From contig NZ_MSQB01000013.1 of assembly GCF_002149965.1 (NCBI RefSeq), positions 1 to 64,000 on the forward strand: 64,000 bases of DNA. The letters are read 5' to 3'. Shown here piece after piece: positions 22,958-31,895 of the stretch. How positions within the stretch are numbered: the first letter of the stretch is position 1; each line of letters starts with the position of its first letter. Below the pieces are notes generated by a model. The model saw nothing but the letters and a program-made list of their open reading frames with translations, searched no databases and was not told the origin of the DNA. The stretch comes from Novosphingobium panipatense (GTDB taxonomy: Bacteria > Pseudomonadota > Alphaproteobacteria > Sphingomonadales > Sphingomonadaceae). The translations under genes were made by a program, and so were the position numbers.

Positions 22958-24912
22958 TGGGTGATCCTCAGCTCGCCCACCTGCTTGGCGATTTCCTGGA
23001 AGGCGGTGTTGAGATCGGTAGCGTTGGTGGCGACGTAGGAACTGTCGTCCGAGGCGCAGGTCTTGAGGTCGGCCGAGAGGCCGGAAGTGAAGGCGATCAC
23101 CCAGACGCGGATGCCCTTGGCCTTGATCGCCTCGCAGACGGCCAGGAAGCGCGAGGTATGGCGCGCATCGGCATCGCCTTCCGAGCCGCCCTTGGTCACC
23201 CGCAGGTCCCACCAGTCCATGCCCCAGGCCGTGGGCACGTAGTTGGACGTATCCATCTGGCCGTCGGTCATGAAGATGATGTGGCGCGAGACTTCGCCGC
23301 CGTTGGTCGGCTCCTCGTTGACGACATTGCCGAAGATGCCGTCAGGCGAGAGCATGCGCCCGCCCCAGATCATGCCGATGTCGAGATAGGTCCCGCCCAC
23401 CGCCGTCAGCGAGTTGGCATATGTGTTGAAGCTGGATTGGTCCATCTCCTGAAGGAGCTGGGCCTTCGCGGGGCAATAGCTTCCGGCCGAAGCGCCTTCC
23501 TCGGTGGTGGAGCGGGTCCAGGTGCTGGAACTGCTGCCCGCGCGGCGATAGGAAATCTCGGGCCAGAGCGGTCCCCACTTCGTTCCCGCGTCCGAAGTCG
23601 GCGCACTGTCGATATTGATGTCGAGCGCCGCCGATGGGCTTATGCCGCCCGATGGGGAATACGAGAAGCTGTCCGTGTTGACGGTGCTGCGCTCCTCGAT
23701 GCAGCCACCCCAGGTATAGGATACGGAGGCGCCGCTGTTGCCGTTGGGTACCGTCGTCCTGGCGAAAGTCTTGAAGGTGCTGGTATCGACACCCGTGACC
23801 TGCCGGTATTCCCAGTGATGGAAGGTGGAGCCCTTCACGTTCGTCGAATTGGTGGCGTCCTTGTAGGAATCGGTCGTCACCTGGGTGCGGGTATTGGTCG
23901 TCGTGTAGACGTAATAGCTGTTGTTATACTTCTTGCACTCGTACGTGAGCATCCGCTGCGGCTGCTTCGTCACGACATTGACGGTGATGTTCGGGCTGGT
24001 GCCGGAAGTCGTCGTTTCCGTGCTGGACGAACCGTAGTTCGAATAGCTGGTCTGACTGGACGGCAGGTTGTTCTTGCACTGGTTCTGGGTGTAGCTGTTC
24101 GATCCACGCGAGGTGCTGCTGCTGGTGTCCTGGTATTCGACCTTCGAACCCGTCTTGGTCCCGTTCGCCATGTTTATGAAGATGGGTATGCGCGACTGGT
24201 AGTCCCAGCTGTCGGCAATGTAGCTCGGATCGAGGTCGGTCAGCAGCTTGCCGACGTTGACCGTCGAGCTGTAGGGCACGAAGCCGTAACGCACGCGCGC
24301 GTTGGTATCCTTCGTCGCGGACGAGACAGTCGTGTAGAAGTTCTTCATCGCGGCCTGAAGCGCGGCGATGCGCGTGGACTTGCCCAGCGATTCCGCCATC
24401 GATCCGGTCGTGTCCAGCACCATCATCACGTCGGAATTGCCGATCCCCATCGACGAGGTGCATTCCACGCCCAGCGCGAAGTTCTTGAAGCCGAACAGGC
24501 GCATGACGATCGTGTCCAGCACGGTCGAGGCCTTGCCGTCGACGGTCTGGCCCTTGTCGGTGGAGGACACCTCGAAATCGGCTGCACTGACCCCTTCCAC
24601 GGCATTGAAATTGGTGCGGAAATAGTTGTCCGCCACGGTATGGACCGAGGGGGCCAGACCGTTCACCGGCGCGGTGGAATCCGCATCGGTGGCCACGGTG
24701 CGCCGCGCTGCCAGCACCGCGGAATCGCAGGCGGCCTGAAGCTGGTTCTCCACCTTGAAGTTGCGGCTGAGATCGATCGCCGACCCGACGATCGCCGCCG
24801 CAACCACCATGCCGATCGCGGCAAGCGGCAGGACGTTGCCGCCCACGTCACGCAGGACGCCGCCGAAAACGTCCCGCAGGACGCGGTGCCACTGATGGAT
24901 GATGGTGCGCAT
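22954..24912 (-). CDS. TadG-like protein with von Willebrand factor A domain
   Basis: A 652-aa protein. A TadG-type N-terminus with hydrophobic segment (VLPLAAIGMVVAAAIVGSAIDLSR, residues 28-50) precedes an extracytoplasmic vWA domain whose MIDAS motif DTTGSM is at residues 167-172. The vWA domain is interrupted by a long Ser/Thr/Tyr/Asn-rich insertion (about residues 240-450) before resuming near YLDIGMIWGGRMLSPDG and RHIIFMTDGQMD. It is the first gene of the trio; its 3' end overlaps the second gene by 4 nt. Likely role: assembly or surface presentation of a Tad-type adhesive structure. No promoter was recognised in the 265 nt upstream on this strand. Confidence 0.85.
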   Translation of the reverse strand: MRTIIHQWHRVLRDVFGGVLRDVGGNVLPLAAIGMVVAAAIVGSAIDLSRNFKVENQLQAACDSAVLAARRTVATDADSTAPVNGLAPSVHTVADNYFRTNFNAVEGVSAADFEVSSTDKGQTVDGKASTVLDTIVMRLFGFKNFALGVECTSSMGIGNSDVMMVLDTTGSMAESLGKSTRIAALQAAMKNFYTTVSSATKDTNARVRYGFVPYSSTVNVGKLLTDLDPSYIADSWDYQSRIPIFINMANGTKTGSKVEYQDTSSSTSRGSNSYTQNQCKNNLPSSQTSYSNYGSSSTETTTSGTSPNITVNVVTKQPQRMLTYECKKYNNSYYVYTTTNTRTQVTTDSYKDATNSTNVKGSTFHHWEYRQVTGVDTSTFKTFARTTVPNGNSGASVSYTWGGCIEERSTVNTDSFSYSPSGGISPSAALDINIDSAPTSDAGTKWGPLWPEISYRRAGSSSSTWTRSTTEEGASAGSYCPAKAQLLQEMDQSSFNTYANSLTAVGGTYLDIGMIWGGRMLSPDGIFGNVVNEEPTNGGEVSRHIIFMTDGQMDTSNYVPTAWGMDWWDLRVTKGGSEGDADARHTSRFLAVCEAIKAKGIRVWVIAFTSGLSADLKTCASDDSSYVATNATDLNTAFQEIAKQVGELRITQ

Positions 24913-25069
24913 CGGATGACCAGTCTTTCGGCGAAGTTCGTCGGGATTTCGGCACGATCTACCGGAACTTACTTAATGAAACCCTCACTTCCCCTGCCGT
25001 CCATCCGCGGAATCCCAACCCTGGCGGATAAGCAAATCGCGCAAAAACGAAGATTTATCGAAAATCGCG

Positions 25070-25094
25070 GGAACCCACCGGTTGTTTCCGCGTT
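25070..25094 (+). promoter_or_regulatory. EcfG-type (general stress sigma) promoter
   Basis: GGAAC at 25070-25074, a 16-nt spacer, then CGTT at 25091-25094. This is the established consensus for EcfG promoters of alphaproteobacteria, and it lies 84 nt upstream of the hybrid kinase start. Confidence 0.75.
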
Positions 25095-25177
25095 GAGCCC
25101 CTTGATCCGGGGACCGTCTTTTGAGTTTGGGGGAGAAACGGTCCGCCTGCAGCCGGCCAGTTCCCTTGAGATTCGTA

Positions 25178-28100
25178 ATGTCGCCCAGCAAGGCCATCAG
25201 TCCTCACGTCCAGCTTGCGCTTGCCATCATCGTCGTCCTGGGGCTCTGCCTCCTAATAGACATCCTGATCCCGTTGGGGACCGGGGTGAGCGTGCTCTAC
25301 CTGCTGCCTACCGTCATCGCTTTCGTGGCGCGGCGCCCCATCACGCCGTTTCTGGCAGCGGTAGTCGGCATAGGCTGCGCCATGACCGCCTATTTCATCG
25401 CTCCGCAGGGTCTGGGCCTGGAAGTGGCGATGACGAACCGGGCACTTTCGGGCGTCACCAATCTGCTGCTGGCCGGCATCGGCTTCTTCCTGATCCGCTA
25501 TCGCAACGTCAATCGCCACCAGCAATGGCTGCGCGAGAGCGAGGCGGACCTCGCACGCGCGATCACCGGTAACCTGGCCCTCGACGAACTGGGCAGCCGC
25601 GCCCTCGCCTTCCTGGCCGAGCGTTTCGGCGCCATTGCCGGTGCGCTCTACGTCCGCGACGAAGGGGACTTCAACAAGATCGCCACGTACGGCGTTCCCG
25701 CCGACGCCGCCCTGCCGGAACGCATGGCGGCGGGCGAAAGCCTGCTCGGCGAGGTCATCCGCCATGGCCGCACCACGACCGTCGCCCAGGTGCCCGCCGG
25801 GTATCTCTCGTTCGGCACCGCGCTGGGCCGTGCCACCCCGGCCCGGCTCGTGCTCGGCGCGGCGCAAGTCGACGGCATGGTCAATGCCGTGCTCGAACTC
25901 GGCTTCGTGGATACGGTGGAGGCCCGCTCCGAAGACCTCGCCGCGTTTCTCGACATCGTCAGCAGCTCGCTGGGCCTTGCCCTGCGTTCCGCCAAGTACC
26001 GCGCGCGGCTGGAACACCTCCTGTCGGAAACCCAGCAACAGGCCGAGGAACTCCAGAACCAGAGCGAGGAACTGCGCGCCACCAACGACGAACTGGAAGC
26101 CCAGAGCAAGCTCCTGCTCCATTCGCAGTCGCAGCTTGAGGAGCAGCAGGCCGAACTGGAACGCAGCAATTCGCAGCTTGAGGAACAGGCCCAGTCGCTC
26201 GAAGCCCAGCGCGACGAACTGACGCGTTCGCAGACGCGCCTGCGCAGCCAGGCCGACGAGCTGGAGCAGGCCAGCCGCTACAAGTCCGAATTCCTCGCCA
26301 ACATGAGCCACGAACTGCGCACGCCGCTCAATTCGCTGCTGATCATGGCGCGCCTTCTGGCCGACAATCGCCAGGGCAACCTCTCGGGCGAGCAGGTGCG
26401 CTATGCGGAGACGATCGAGTCCTCGGGCAACGACCTGCTGACGCTGATCAACGACGTACTCGATATTTCCAAGATCGAAGCGGGGCGGTTGGAACTGGAA
26501 CCCCACCGCGTGCCGGTGCGCGCCATGCTCGGCAAGCTGGAAAATACCTTCGCCGCCGCCGCCTCCGGCAAGGGGCTGGCTCTCACCCTGCACGCCGCCG
26601 AAGGCGTGGAGGAGATCGAGACCGATCCGCTGCGGCTGGAACAGGTGCTCAAGAACTTCCTCTCCAACGCGGTCAAGTTCACCTCGCAGGGCGAAGTCTC
26701 GCTCACCGTCTCCCCGGCCGCGAAAGGGCGCATCGCCTTTGCCGTGCGCGATACCGGGCCGGGCATCGCCCAGGACCAGCAGGACGCGATCTTCGAGGCG
26801 TTCCGCCAGGCCGACGGCGGCATCGCCCGCAAGTACGGCGGCACCGGCCTCGGCCTCTCCATCTCGCGCGAACTGGCGCATCTGCTGGGCGGCACGATCA
26901 CGGTGGACAGCCTGCCCGGCAAGGGCAGCACCTTCACGCTGGAACTGCCCGAGGCCTTCCGCCCCGGAGACAGTGCCGCTACCCCGCTCATTCCCGGTCG
27001 CGCCAGCCCCACGCCCACACCGGCCGCCACCGCGACGACGGCCCCCGCCACGCGCCGCGCGCCCGTGCCGCAGGACGATCGCGAGACGCTCTCCGGCGAT
27101 TCCCGCGTCATCCTGATCGTCGAGGACGATCCCGCCTTCGCCCGCATCCTCTGCGACCTTGCGCACGAGGTCGGCTTCGAATGCCTGATCGCGGGCACGG
27201 CCGACGAAGGCGCCCTGCTCGCCCGCCAGTACCTGCCGCAGGCGGTGATCCTCGACATGCACCTGCCCGACCATACGGGGCTTTCGGTGCTGGACCGCAT
27301 CAAGCGCGACACCCGCACGCGCCATATCCCCGTCCATATCGTTTCCGCCGATCATGACGACCATGCCGCGCTCGCCAGCGGGGCCGTGGGCTATCTGTTC
27401 AAGCCGGTCAGCCGCGACACCCTGGTCGGCATGCTGGAAGGGCTGGAAGCCCGGATGGACCAGCGCCTGCGCCGGGTGCTGGTGGTGGAGGATGACCCCC
27501 GCCAGGCCGAGGCGATCCACCTCCTGCTCGGCTCGCGCGATGTCGAAACCGTCGATGTCCAGAGCGCCGCCGACTGCCTTGCCCGGCTGGGCGAAGAGAC
27601 CTTCGACTGCATGGTGCTGGATCTCAACCTGCCCGACATGTCCGGCCTCGACCTGCTCGAACGCCTCTCGCTCGACGAGAGCGTCGGGTTCCCGCCGGTC
27701 ATCGTCTATACCGGCCGCGAGCTTTCCGAAGAGGAAGAGATGCGGCTGCGGCGCTATTCCAAGTCGATCATCGTCAAGGGCGCCAAGAGCCCGGAACGCC
27801 TGCTCGACGAAGTGACGCTGTTCCTCCACCAGGTCGTTTCCGAACTGCCGGACGAGAAGCAGCAGCTGATCGCCCGCTCGCTCGGCCGCGATGCCGCGCT
27901 GGAAGGGCGGCAGATCCTGGTGGTAGAGGACGACATCCGCAACATCTACGCCCTCACCTCGGTGCTCGAGCCCCACGGCGTCCAGGTCCGCATCGCCCGC
28001 AACGGGATCGAGGCGCTGAACGAACTGGCGCGCACGGCCGACAGTGACGGGTCCGCCATCGACCTGGTGCTGATGGACGTGATGATGCCCGAGATGGACG

Positions 28101-28288
28101 GCCTCACCTGCACGCGCGAGATCCGCCGCCAGTCCCAGTGGCAGAACCTGCCGATCATCGCCCTCACCGCCAAGGCGATGGAGCGCGATCACCGCGAATG
28201 CCTGGAGGCAGGCGCCAACGACTATCTCTCGAAGCCGCTCGACGTCGACAAGCTGCTCAGTCTGGTGCGCGTATGGATGCCGCGATGA
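25178..28288 (+). CDS. Hybrid sensor histidine kinase with three receiver domains
   Basis: A 1036-aa membrane sensor. It has N-terminal hydrophobic helices (about residues 10-105), a GAF-like domain (about 130-275) and a long Glu/Gln/Leu-rich coiled coil (about 285-370). A HisKA follows with His378 in MSHELRTPLNS, then a HATPase with N box LKNFLSNAVKFTS, DTGPGIA and GTGLGLSIS. A Pro/Thr/Ala linker leads to three receiver domains with phospho-acceptors D693 (ILDMHLP), D815 (VLDLNLP) and D967 (LMDVMMP). The ATG at 25178 is preferred; a TTG at 25121 is also in frame. An EcfG-type promoter lies upstream. The gene is coupled to cheR by an ATGA overlap. Confidence 0.92.
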   Translation: MSPSKAISPHVQLALAIIVVLGLCLLIDILIPLGTGVSVLYLLPTVIAFVARRPITPFLAAVVGIGCAMTAYFIAPQGLGLEVAMTNRALSGVTNLLLAGIGFFLIRYRNVNRHQQWLRESEADLARAITGNLALDELGSRALAFLAERFGAIAGALYVRDEGDFNKIATYGVPADAALPERMAAGESLLGEVIRHGRTTTVAQVPAGYLSFGTALGRATPARLVLGAAQVDGMVNAVLELGFVDTVEARSEDLAAFLDIVSSSLGLALRSAKYRARLEHLLSETQQQAEELQNQSEELRATNDELEAQSKLLLHSQSQLEEQQAELERSNSQLEEQAQSLEAQRDELTRSQTRLRSQADELEQASRYKSEFLANMSHELRTPLNSLLIMARLLADNRQGNLSGEQVRYAETIESSGNDLLTLINDVLDISKIEAGRLELEPHRVPVRAMLGKLENTFAAAASGKGLALTLHAAEGVEEIETDPLRLEQVLKNFLSNAVKFTSQGEVSLTVSPAAKGRIAFAVRDTGPGIAQDQQDAIFEAFRQADGGIARKYGGTGLGLSISRELAHLLGGTITVDSLPGKGSTFTLELPEAFRPGDSAATPLIPGRASPTPTPAATATTAPATRRAPVPQDDRETLSGDSRVILIVEDDPAFARILCDLAHEVGFECLIAGTADEGALLARQYLPQAVILDMHLPDHTGLSVLDRIKRDTRTRHIPVHIVSADHDDHAALASGAVGYLFKPVSRDTLVGMLEGLEARMDQRLRRVLVVEDDPRQAEAIHLLLGSRDVETVDVQSAADCLARLGEETFDCMVLDLNLPDMSGLDLLERLSLDESVGFPPVIVYTGRELSEEEEMRLRRYSKSIIVKGAKSPERLLDEVTLFLHQVVSELPDEKQQLIARSLGRDAALEGRQILVVEDDIRNIYALTSVLEPHGVQVRIARNGIEALNELARTADSDGSAIDLVLMDVMMPEMDGLTCTREIRRQSQWQNLPIIALTAKAMERDHRECLEAGANDYLSKPLDVDKLLSLVRVWMPR

Positions 28289-29157
28289 GACCGGGCGGCA
28301 GGCGCTTCCTTGAATCCGTCGAGGATATCGAGGTCGATCTCCTCGTCGAGGCGATCTGGCGCCGCTACCAGTACGATTTCCGGGACTATTCACGTGCCTC
28401 GCTGCTGCGCCGTCTCCAGCGTGCGCAGTCCCATTTCGGCTATCCGCACCTCTCCAGCCTGCTCGACCGGATCCTCCACGATCCCGAGAGCCTGAACGTG
28501 CTGATCGGTTTCCTGACCATCCAGGTCAGCGAGATGTTCCGCGACCCCGAGTATTTCCGCGCGATCCGCGAACAGGTGATCCCGCACTTGCGTACATGGC
28601 CTTCGATCAAGGTCTGGGTCGCCGGCTGCGCCAATGGCGAGGAGTTCTATTCGCTGGCCATCCTGTTCCGCGAGGAAGGGCTGGAAGAACGCACCCTGTT
28701 CTACTGCACCGACATCAACCCCGCCGCTCTCGCCAAGGCGGAGGCGGGCATCTACGAGATAGAGCGGATCGCGGGCTTCTCCCGCAATTACCGCGAGGCG
28801 GGCGGCAAGGCCTCGCTGGCGGATTACTATACCGCCAACTACGGCGTCGCCCGGTTCGATCCCACCTTGCGCCGCCGCGCCGTCTTCGCCGATCACAACC
28901 TCGCCAGCGATGCGGTCTTTTCCGAGGTCCAGCTGGTTTCCAGCCGCAATGTGCTGATCTATTTCGACCGCGCCCTGCAGGACCGCGCACTGGGCCTTTT
29001 CGCGCAGTCGCTGCCGCCCGGCGGCTTCCTGGGCCTCGGCTCGAAGGAAACCGTCCACTTCTCCGCCGAAGGCGACAGCTTCGCGGATTTCGCACCGCTG
29101 GAGAAGATCTGGCGCCGCACCAACCACAACGTCCAGGAAGCCGCCTATGCTGAATGA
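28285..29157 (+). CDS. CheR-type protein-glutamate methyltransferase
   Basis: A 290-aa CheR-family methyltransferase. An N-terminal helical domain (YDFRDYSRASLLRRLQRA) precedes the SAM-binding domain with VWVAGCANGEEFYSLAIL, FYCTDINPAAL and the C-terminal SRNVLIYFDRALQ. The ATG at 28285 overlaps the kinase stop (ATGA); an ATG at 28273 in the same frame is possible. CheR proteins outside chemotaxis clusters often tune hybrid kinases, and no CheA, CheW or MCP gene lies in the window. Its 3' end overlaps the next gene by 11 nt, which ties all three into one translational unit. Confidence 0.93.
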   Translation: MRPGGRRFLESVEDIEVDLLVEAIWRRYQYDFRDYSRASLLRRLQRAQSHFGYPHLSSLLDRILHDPESLNVLIGFLTIQVSEMFRDPEYFRAIREQVIPHLRTWPSIKVWVAGCANGEEFYSLAILFREEGLEERTLFYCTDINPAALAKAEAGIYEIERIAGFSRNYREAGGKASLADYYTANYGVARFDPTLRRRAVFADHNLASDAVFSEVQLVSSRNVLIYFDRALQDRALGLFAQSLPPGGFLGLGSKETVHFSAEGDSFADFAPLEKIWRRTNHNVQEAAYAE

Positions 29158-30979
29158 GCCGCTCAAGATCCTGGCCGTGGACGATATCCGCGAAAACCTG
29201 CTCGTCCTCGAAGCCGCGCTGGACCAGCCGGGCGTCGAACTCGTCACGGTCTCTTCCGGGTTCGAGGCGCTGGAAGCCATGCTGCGCGACGATTTCGCGC
29301 TGGCCCTGCTCGACGTGATGATGCCGGAGATGGACGGCTTCGAACTGGCCGAGCTGATGCGCGGCACCGAACGAACGCGCGCCGTGCCGATCATCTTCCT
29401 CACCGCCCTCGCCACCGACGAACGCCGCCGGTTCCGCGGCTATGAGGCGGGCGCGGTGGACTATCTGCTCAAGCCGCTCGACATGGTGGAGCTGAATTCC
29501 AAGGTGGCGGTCTTCGTCGAGCTGGCCCGCCAGCGCCGCGAGATCGCCCGCCAGCGCGACGAACTCGGCCTCGCGCTCGGTCGCCTGCGCGCCCACGGCG
29601 ACAATTCGCCGCTGGCCGTGCTGGAGATCGACGCCAACCTCAGGATCGTGAGCTGGTATCGCAGCGCCGAGCGCGAACTGGGCTTTTCCGCGCAGGACGT
29701 GCTCGGGCGGAAAGTGGAGGAGGCCCCCTTCCTCGCCCCGGCCGACCGCCCGCGCTTCGCCGAAAGCATGCGCGCTCTGCTGGGCGGCGAGGACCGCCGC
29801 GAAACGCAGGAGCATCGCTTCGTGCGGGCCGGCGGCGCCTTGCGCGAGGGCGAATGGTACTGTTCCTCGCTGGCGGGCACGGGATCGCGCGGCGCCAGCG
29901 TGATGATCGAACTGCTCGACGTGACCGAGCGCCTTCGTGCCGAGGATACCCAGCGCTTGCTGATCGGCGAACTCAACCACCGGGTGAAGAACACCCTGGC
30001 CACCGTCCAGGCCATCGCCTCGCAGGGGTTCCGCCACGCCCGCTCGACAGAGGACTTCCAGCAGGCCTTCAGCGGCCGCCTGCAATCGCTGGCCCGCGCC
30101 CATTCGCTGCTCAGCGCGACGACCTGGGAACCGGCCAGCCTGCGCAGCCTCATCGCGGATCAGGTGGCGATCGGCGCGGTCAGCGAGGACCGGTTGAAGC
30201 TGGCCGGCCCCGATGTCGAGCTTCCTCCCGAACTCGCACTGCGCTTCTCGCTGATCCTGCACGAGCTGGCGACGAACGCCCACAAGTACGGCGCCTTTTC
30301 CAACGAGAGCGGCACGGTCTCGCTCGACTGGTCGGTCTCGCAGCATGTGCTTTCGCTGGCCTGGACGGAACGGGGCGGCCCGCCAGTCGTCCCGCCGGAA
30401 CGGCGCGGCTTCGGCTCCACCCTGATTGAAAACAGCATGACCGCCGACGGGGCGCGGATCAGCGCCGAATATGCCGCCGAGGGCATATGCTGGCAGCTCG
30501 CCCTGCCACTTGCGGAGGAAGGTCATCCGGGCGGAACGGCCGATCCGGTCGCTCCGCCCGCCGCGCCGGTCGATTCCCCGGCCGTGGCCGCAAGCGAAAC
30601 CGGACCGCAAGGCCTTCGCGTCCTCATCGTCGAGGACGAGCCGCTTGTGGCCATGGAACTGATGATGGAGATCGAGGATTGGGGCGGCGTCGTGCTCGGC
30701 CCTGCGACATCCTGCGAACAGGCCATCGCCATGATCCGCGAGGGCGGACCGGATCTGGCCCTGCTCGACGGCAATCTCAACGGCGAGCGAATCGATCCCG
30801 TGGCCGACGAACTGGCAGCACGCGCCACGCCTTTCGCTTTCGTCAGCGGCTACGATCGCCGCCACTTGCCAAGCGGCCACAGCGAAAGGCCGATGCTCGG
30901 CAAGCCCTTCATGGGCCGCGAAGTCTGCGCGATGGTCCGCCGTCTCGCGGATGAGGCAGAAGCGGCCGTCAGGGCCTGA
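29147..30979 (+). CDS. REC-PAS-HWE histidine kinase with FAT GUY-type C-terminal receiver
   Basis: A 610-aa soluble signalling protein. The N-terminal receiver (1-125) has D56 in LLDVMMP, and a PAS domain spans about 150-260. The HWE/HisKA2 kinase has His278 in ELNHRVKNTLATVQAIASQ and HELATNAHKYGAFS in the N box. A C-terminal receiver (about 485-600) has D541 in LLDGNLNG, a PFAFVSGYD segment and LGKPF. That last motif matches the FAT GUY receivers of the PhyR-EcfG general stress pathway. It overlaps cheR by 11 nt. Kinases of this type phosphorylate PhyR or SdrG in Sphingomonas (established for relatives); the partner here is inferred. Confidence 0.92.
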   Translation: MLNEPLKILAVDDIRENLLVLEAALDQPGVELVTVSSGFEALEAMLRDDFALALLDVMMPEMDGFELAELMRGTERTRAVPIIFLTALATDERRRFRGYEAGAVDYLLKPLDMVELNSKVAVFVELARQRREIARQRDELGLALGRLRAHGDNSPLAVLEIDANLRIVSWYRSAERELGFSAQDVLGRKVEEAPFLAPADRPRFAESMRALLGGEDRRETQEHRFVRAGGALREGEWYCSSLAGTGSRGASVMIELLDVTERLRAEDTQRLLIGELNHRVKNTLATVQAIASQGFRHARSTEDFQQAFSGRLQSLARAHSLLSATTWEPASLRSLIADQVAIGAVSEDRLKLAGPDVELPPELALRFSLILHELATNAHKYGAFSNESGTVSLDWSVSQHVLSLAWTERGGPPVVPPERRGFGSTLIENSMTADGARISAEYAAEGICWQLALPLAEEGHPGGTADPVAPPAAPVDSPAVAASETGPQGLRVLIVEDEPLVAMELMMEIEDWGGVVLGPATSCEQAIAMIREGGPDLALLDGNLNGERIDPVADELAARATPFAFVSGYDRRHLPSGHSERPMLGKPFMGREVCAMVRRLADEAEAAVRA

Positions 30980-31006
30980 ATGCGAAGGGCGGGAAGGACT
31001 GGTTAA

Positions 31007-31032
31007 GGAAACTTTCAGCCTGAATCGGGGTT
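31007..31032 (+). promoter_or_regulatory. Possible EcfG-like promoter of the 49-aa gene
   Basis: GGAAAC (31007-31012), 16 nt, then GGTT (31029-31032). It departs from the GGAAC-N16-CGTT consensus by an extra A and one base in the -10 box. It starts about 40 nt before the small gene's ATG. Confidence 0.35.
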
Positions 31033-31070
31033 TATTCTAAGGAATGCCCCCGAGAAAGGAGCCTTTGCCA

Positions 31071-31220
31071 ATGGCCCTCACGCAAGACCACACCTATCGC
31101 GCCGAGCGGGTCTGGACGCCGCGCACACCGCTCGATCCCGGCCTGCGCCGCCGTTTTCACGGGCCGATCCAGCCCATGGACCAGCCGACCCTGCTGGAAC
31201 GGATCTTCGGACACCGCTGA
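31071..31220 (+). CDS. Small basic protein of unknown function (49 aa)
   Basis: A 49-aa frame starting MALTQDHTYRAERVWTPR and ending LLERIFGHR. It is rich in Arg and Pro with no signal peptide or membrane segment. Support for coding: a strong AAAGGAG lies 10 nt before the ATG, the gene fits between two real genes without overlapping either, and a near-EcfG promoter precedes it. It directly follows the stress-signalling kinase operon and precedes the phosphatase gene at 31258 by 37 nt. Function is unknown; a stress-induced small protein is plausible. Confidence 0.6.
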   Translation: MALTQDHTYRAERVWTPRTPLDPGLRRRFHGPIQPMDQPTLLERIFGHR

Positions 31221-31257
31221 TCTTGAGATCGGGTCTGCCCGGCATTAGGCAGGCGGC

Positions 31258-31743
31258 ATGTCCGACCCTGCGCATATCCCCTCCGTCCTGTTCGTCTGCC
31301 TTGGCAACATCTGCCGCTCGCCGCTTGCCGAAGCGGCCTTGCGCCGGGCGGCGCAGGATGCCGGGCTGGATATGGAGATCGACTCGGCGGGAACCGGATC
31401 TTGGCATGTCGGCAAGGGACCCGATCCCCGGTCGATTGCCGAAGCGCTCCGGCACGGCATCGACATTTCCGGCTACCGCGCCCGTCAGGTCGGCAAAGCG
31501 GATTTCGACCGATTCGACTACATCATCGCGCTGGACGCCAGCAATCTCGCCAATCTGGAACGCCTTGCCCCGGCCCGCTCCCCAGCCCGCCTGTCCCTGC
31601 TGCTCGACCATGTCGCCGGGCTGGAAGGGCAGGACGTGGACGATCCCTATTACGGCGGTCCCGAAGGTTTCGAGACCACCTGGGAGCAGGTCAGCGCCGC
31701 GGCCCGCAATCTGGTGACGGGACTGTTGGGGCGCCGCCCTTAG
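31258..31743 (+). CDS. Low-molecular-weight protein-tyrosine phosphatase
   Basis: A 161-aa class II tyrosine phosphatase. The P-loop [10 protein letters not shown] has nucleophile Cys14 and Arg20 (C-x5-R), and the general-acid Asp is in DPYYGG near residue 128. [10 protein letters not shown] and the [10 protein letters not shown] segment complete the family pattern. It is cytoplasmic. In bacteria these enzymes often control tyrosine kinases of polysaccharide export, but none is nearby here. There is no obvious operon partner: purC lies 152 nt downstream with its own ribosome site. Confidence 0.94.
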   Translation: MSDPAHIPSVLFVCLGNICRSPLAEAALRRAAQDAGLDMEIDSAGTGSWHVGKGPDPRSIAEALRHGIDISGYRARQVGKADFDRFDYIIALDASNLANLERLAPARSPARLSLLLDHVAGLEGQDVDDPYYGGPEGFETTWEQVSAAARNLVTGLLGRRP

Positions 31744-31895
31744 AGTTTGCGCCCTTTCGGCGACGCGCCTCCAAGCGCCGTTTGCTTTTGCCCCTGCTTC
31801 CATTATATGCCCGCTCGAACGCCCCGGCCCGCTGTCGCCCAGCGACTTTCCACGAGCCGGGACCTGCTCTTTTACAGTTTCAAGGACGAACACGC

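Noticed and set aside
22906..25572. 888-codon plus-strand open frame opposite the Tad-type genes
   Set aside because: It is antisense to three genes with clear domains, has His/Arg-rich low-complexity translation and no ribosome site. Such frames arise from GC-rich third codon positions.
25253..28393. 1046-codon minus-strand frame opposite the hybrid kinase
   Set aside because: Shadow of the kinase gene; no domain resemblance and no start signals.
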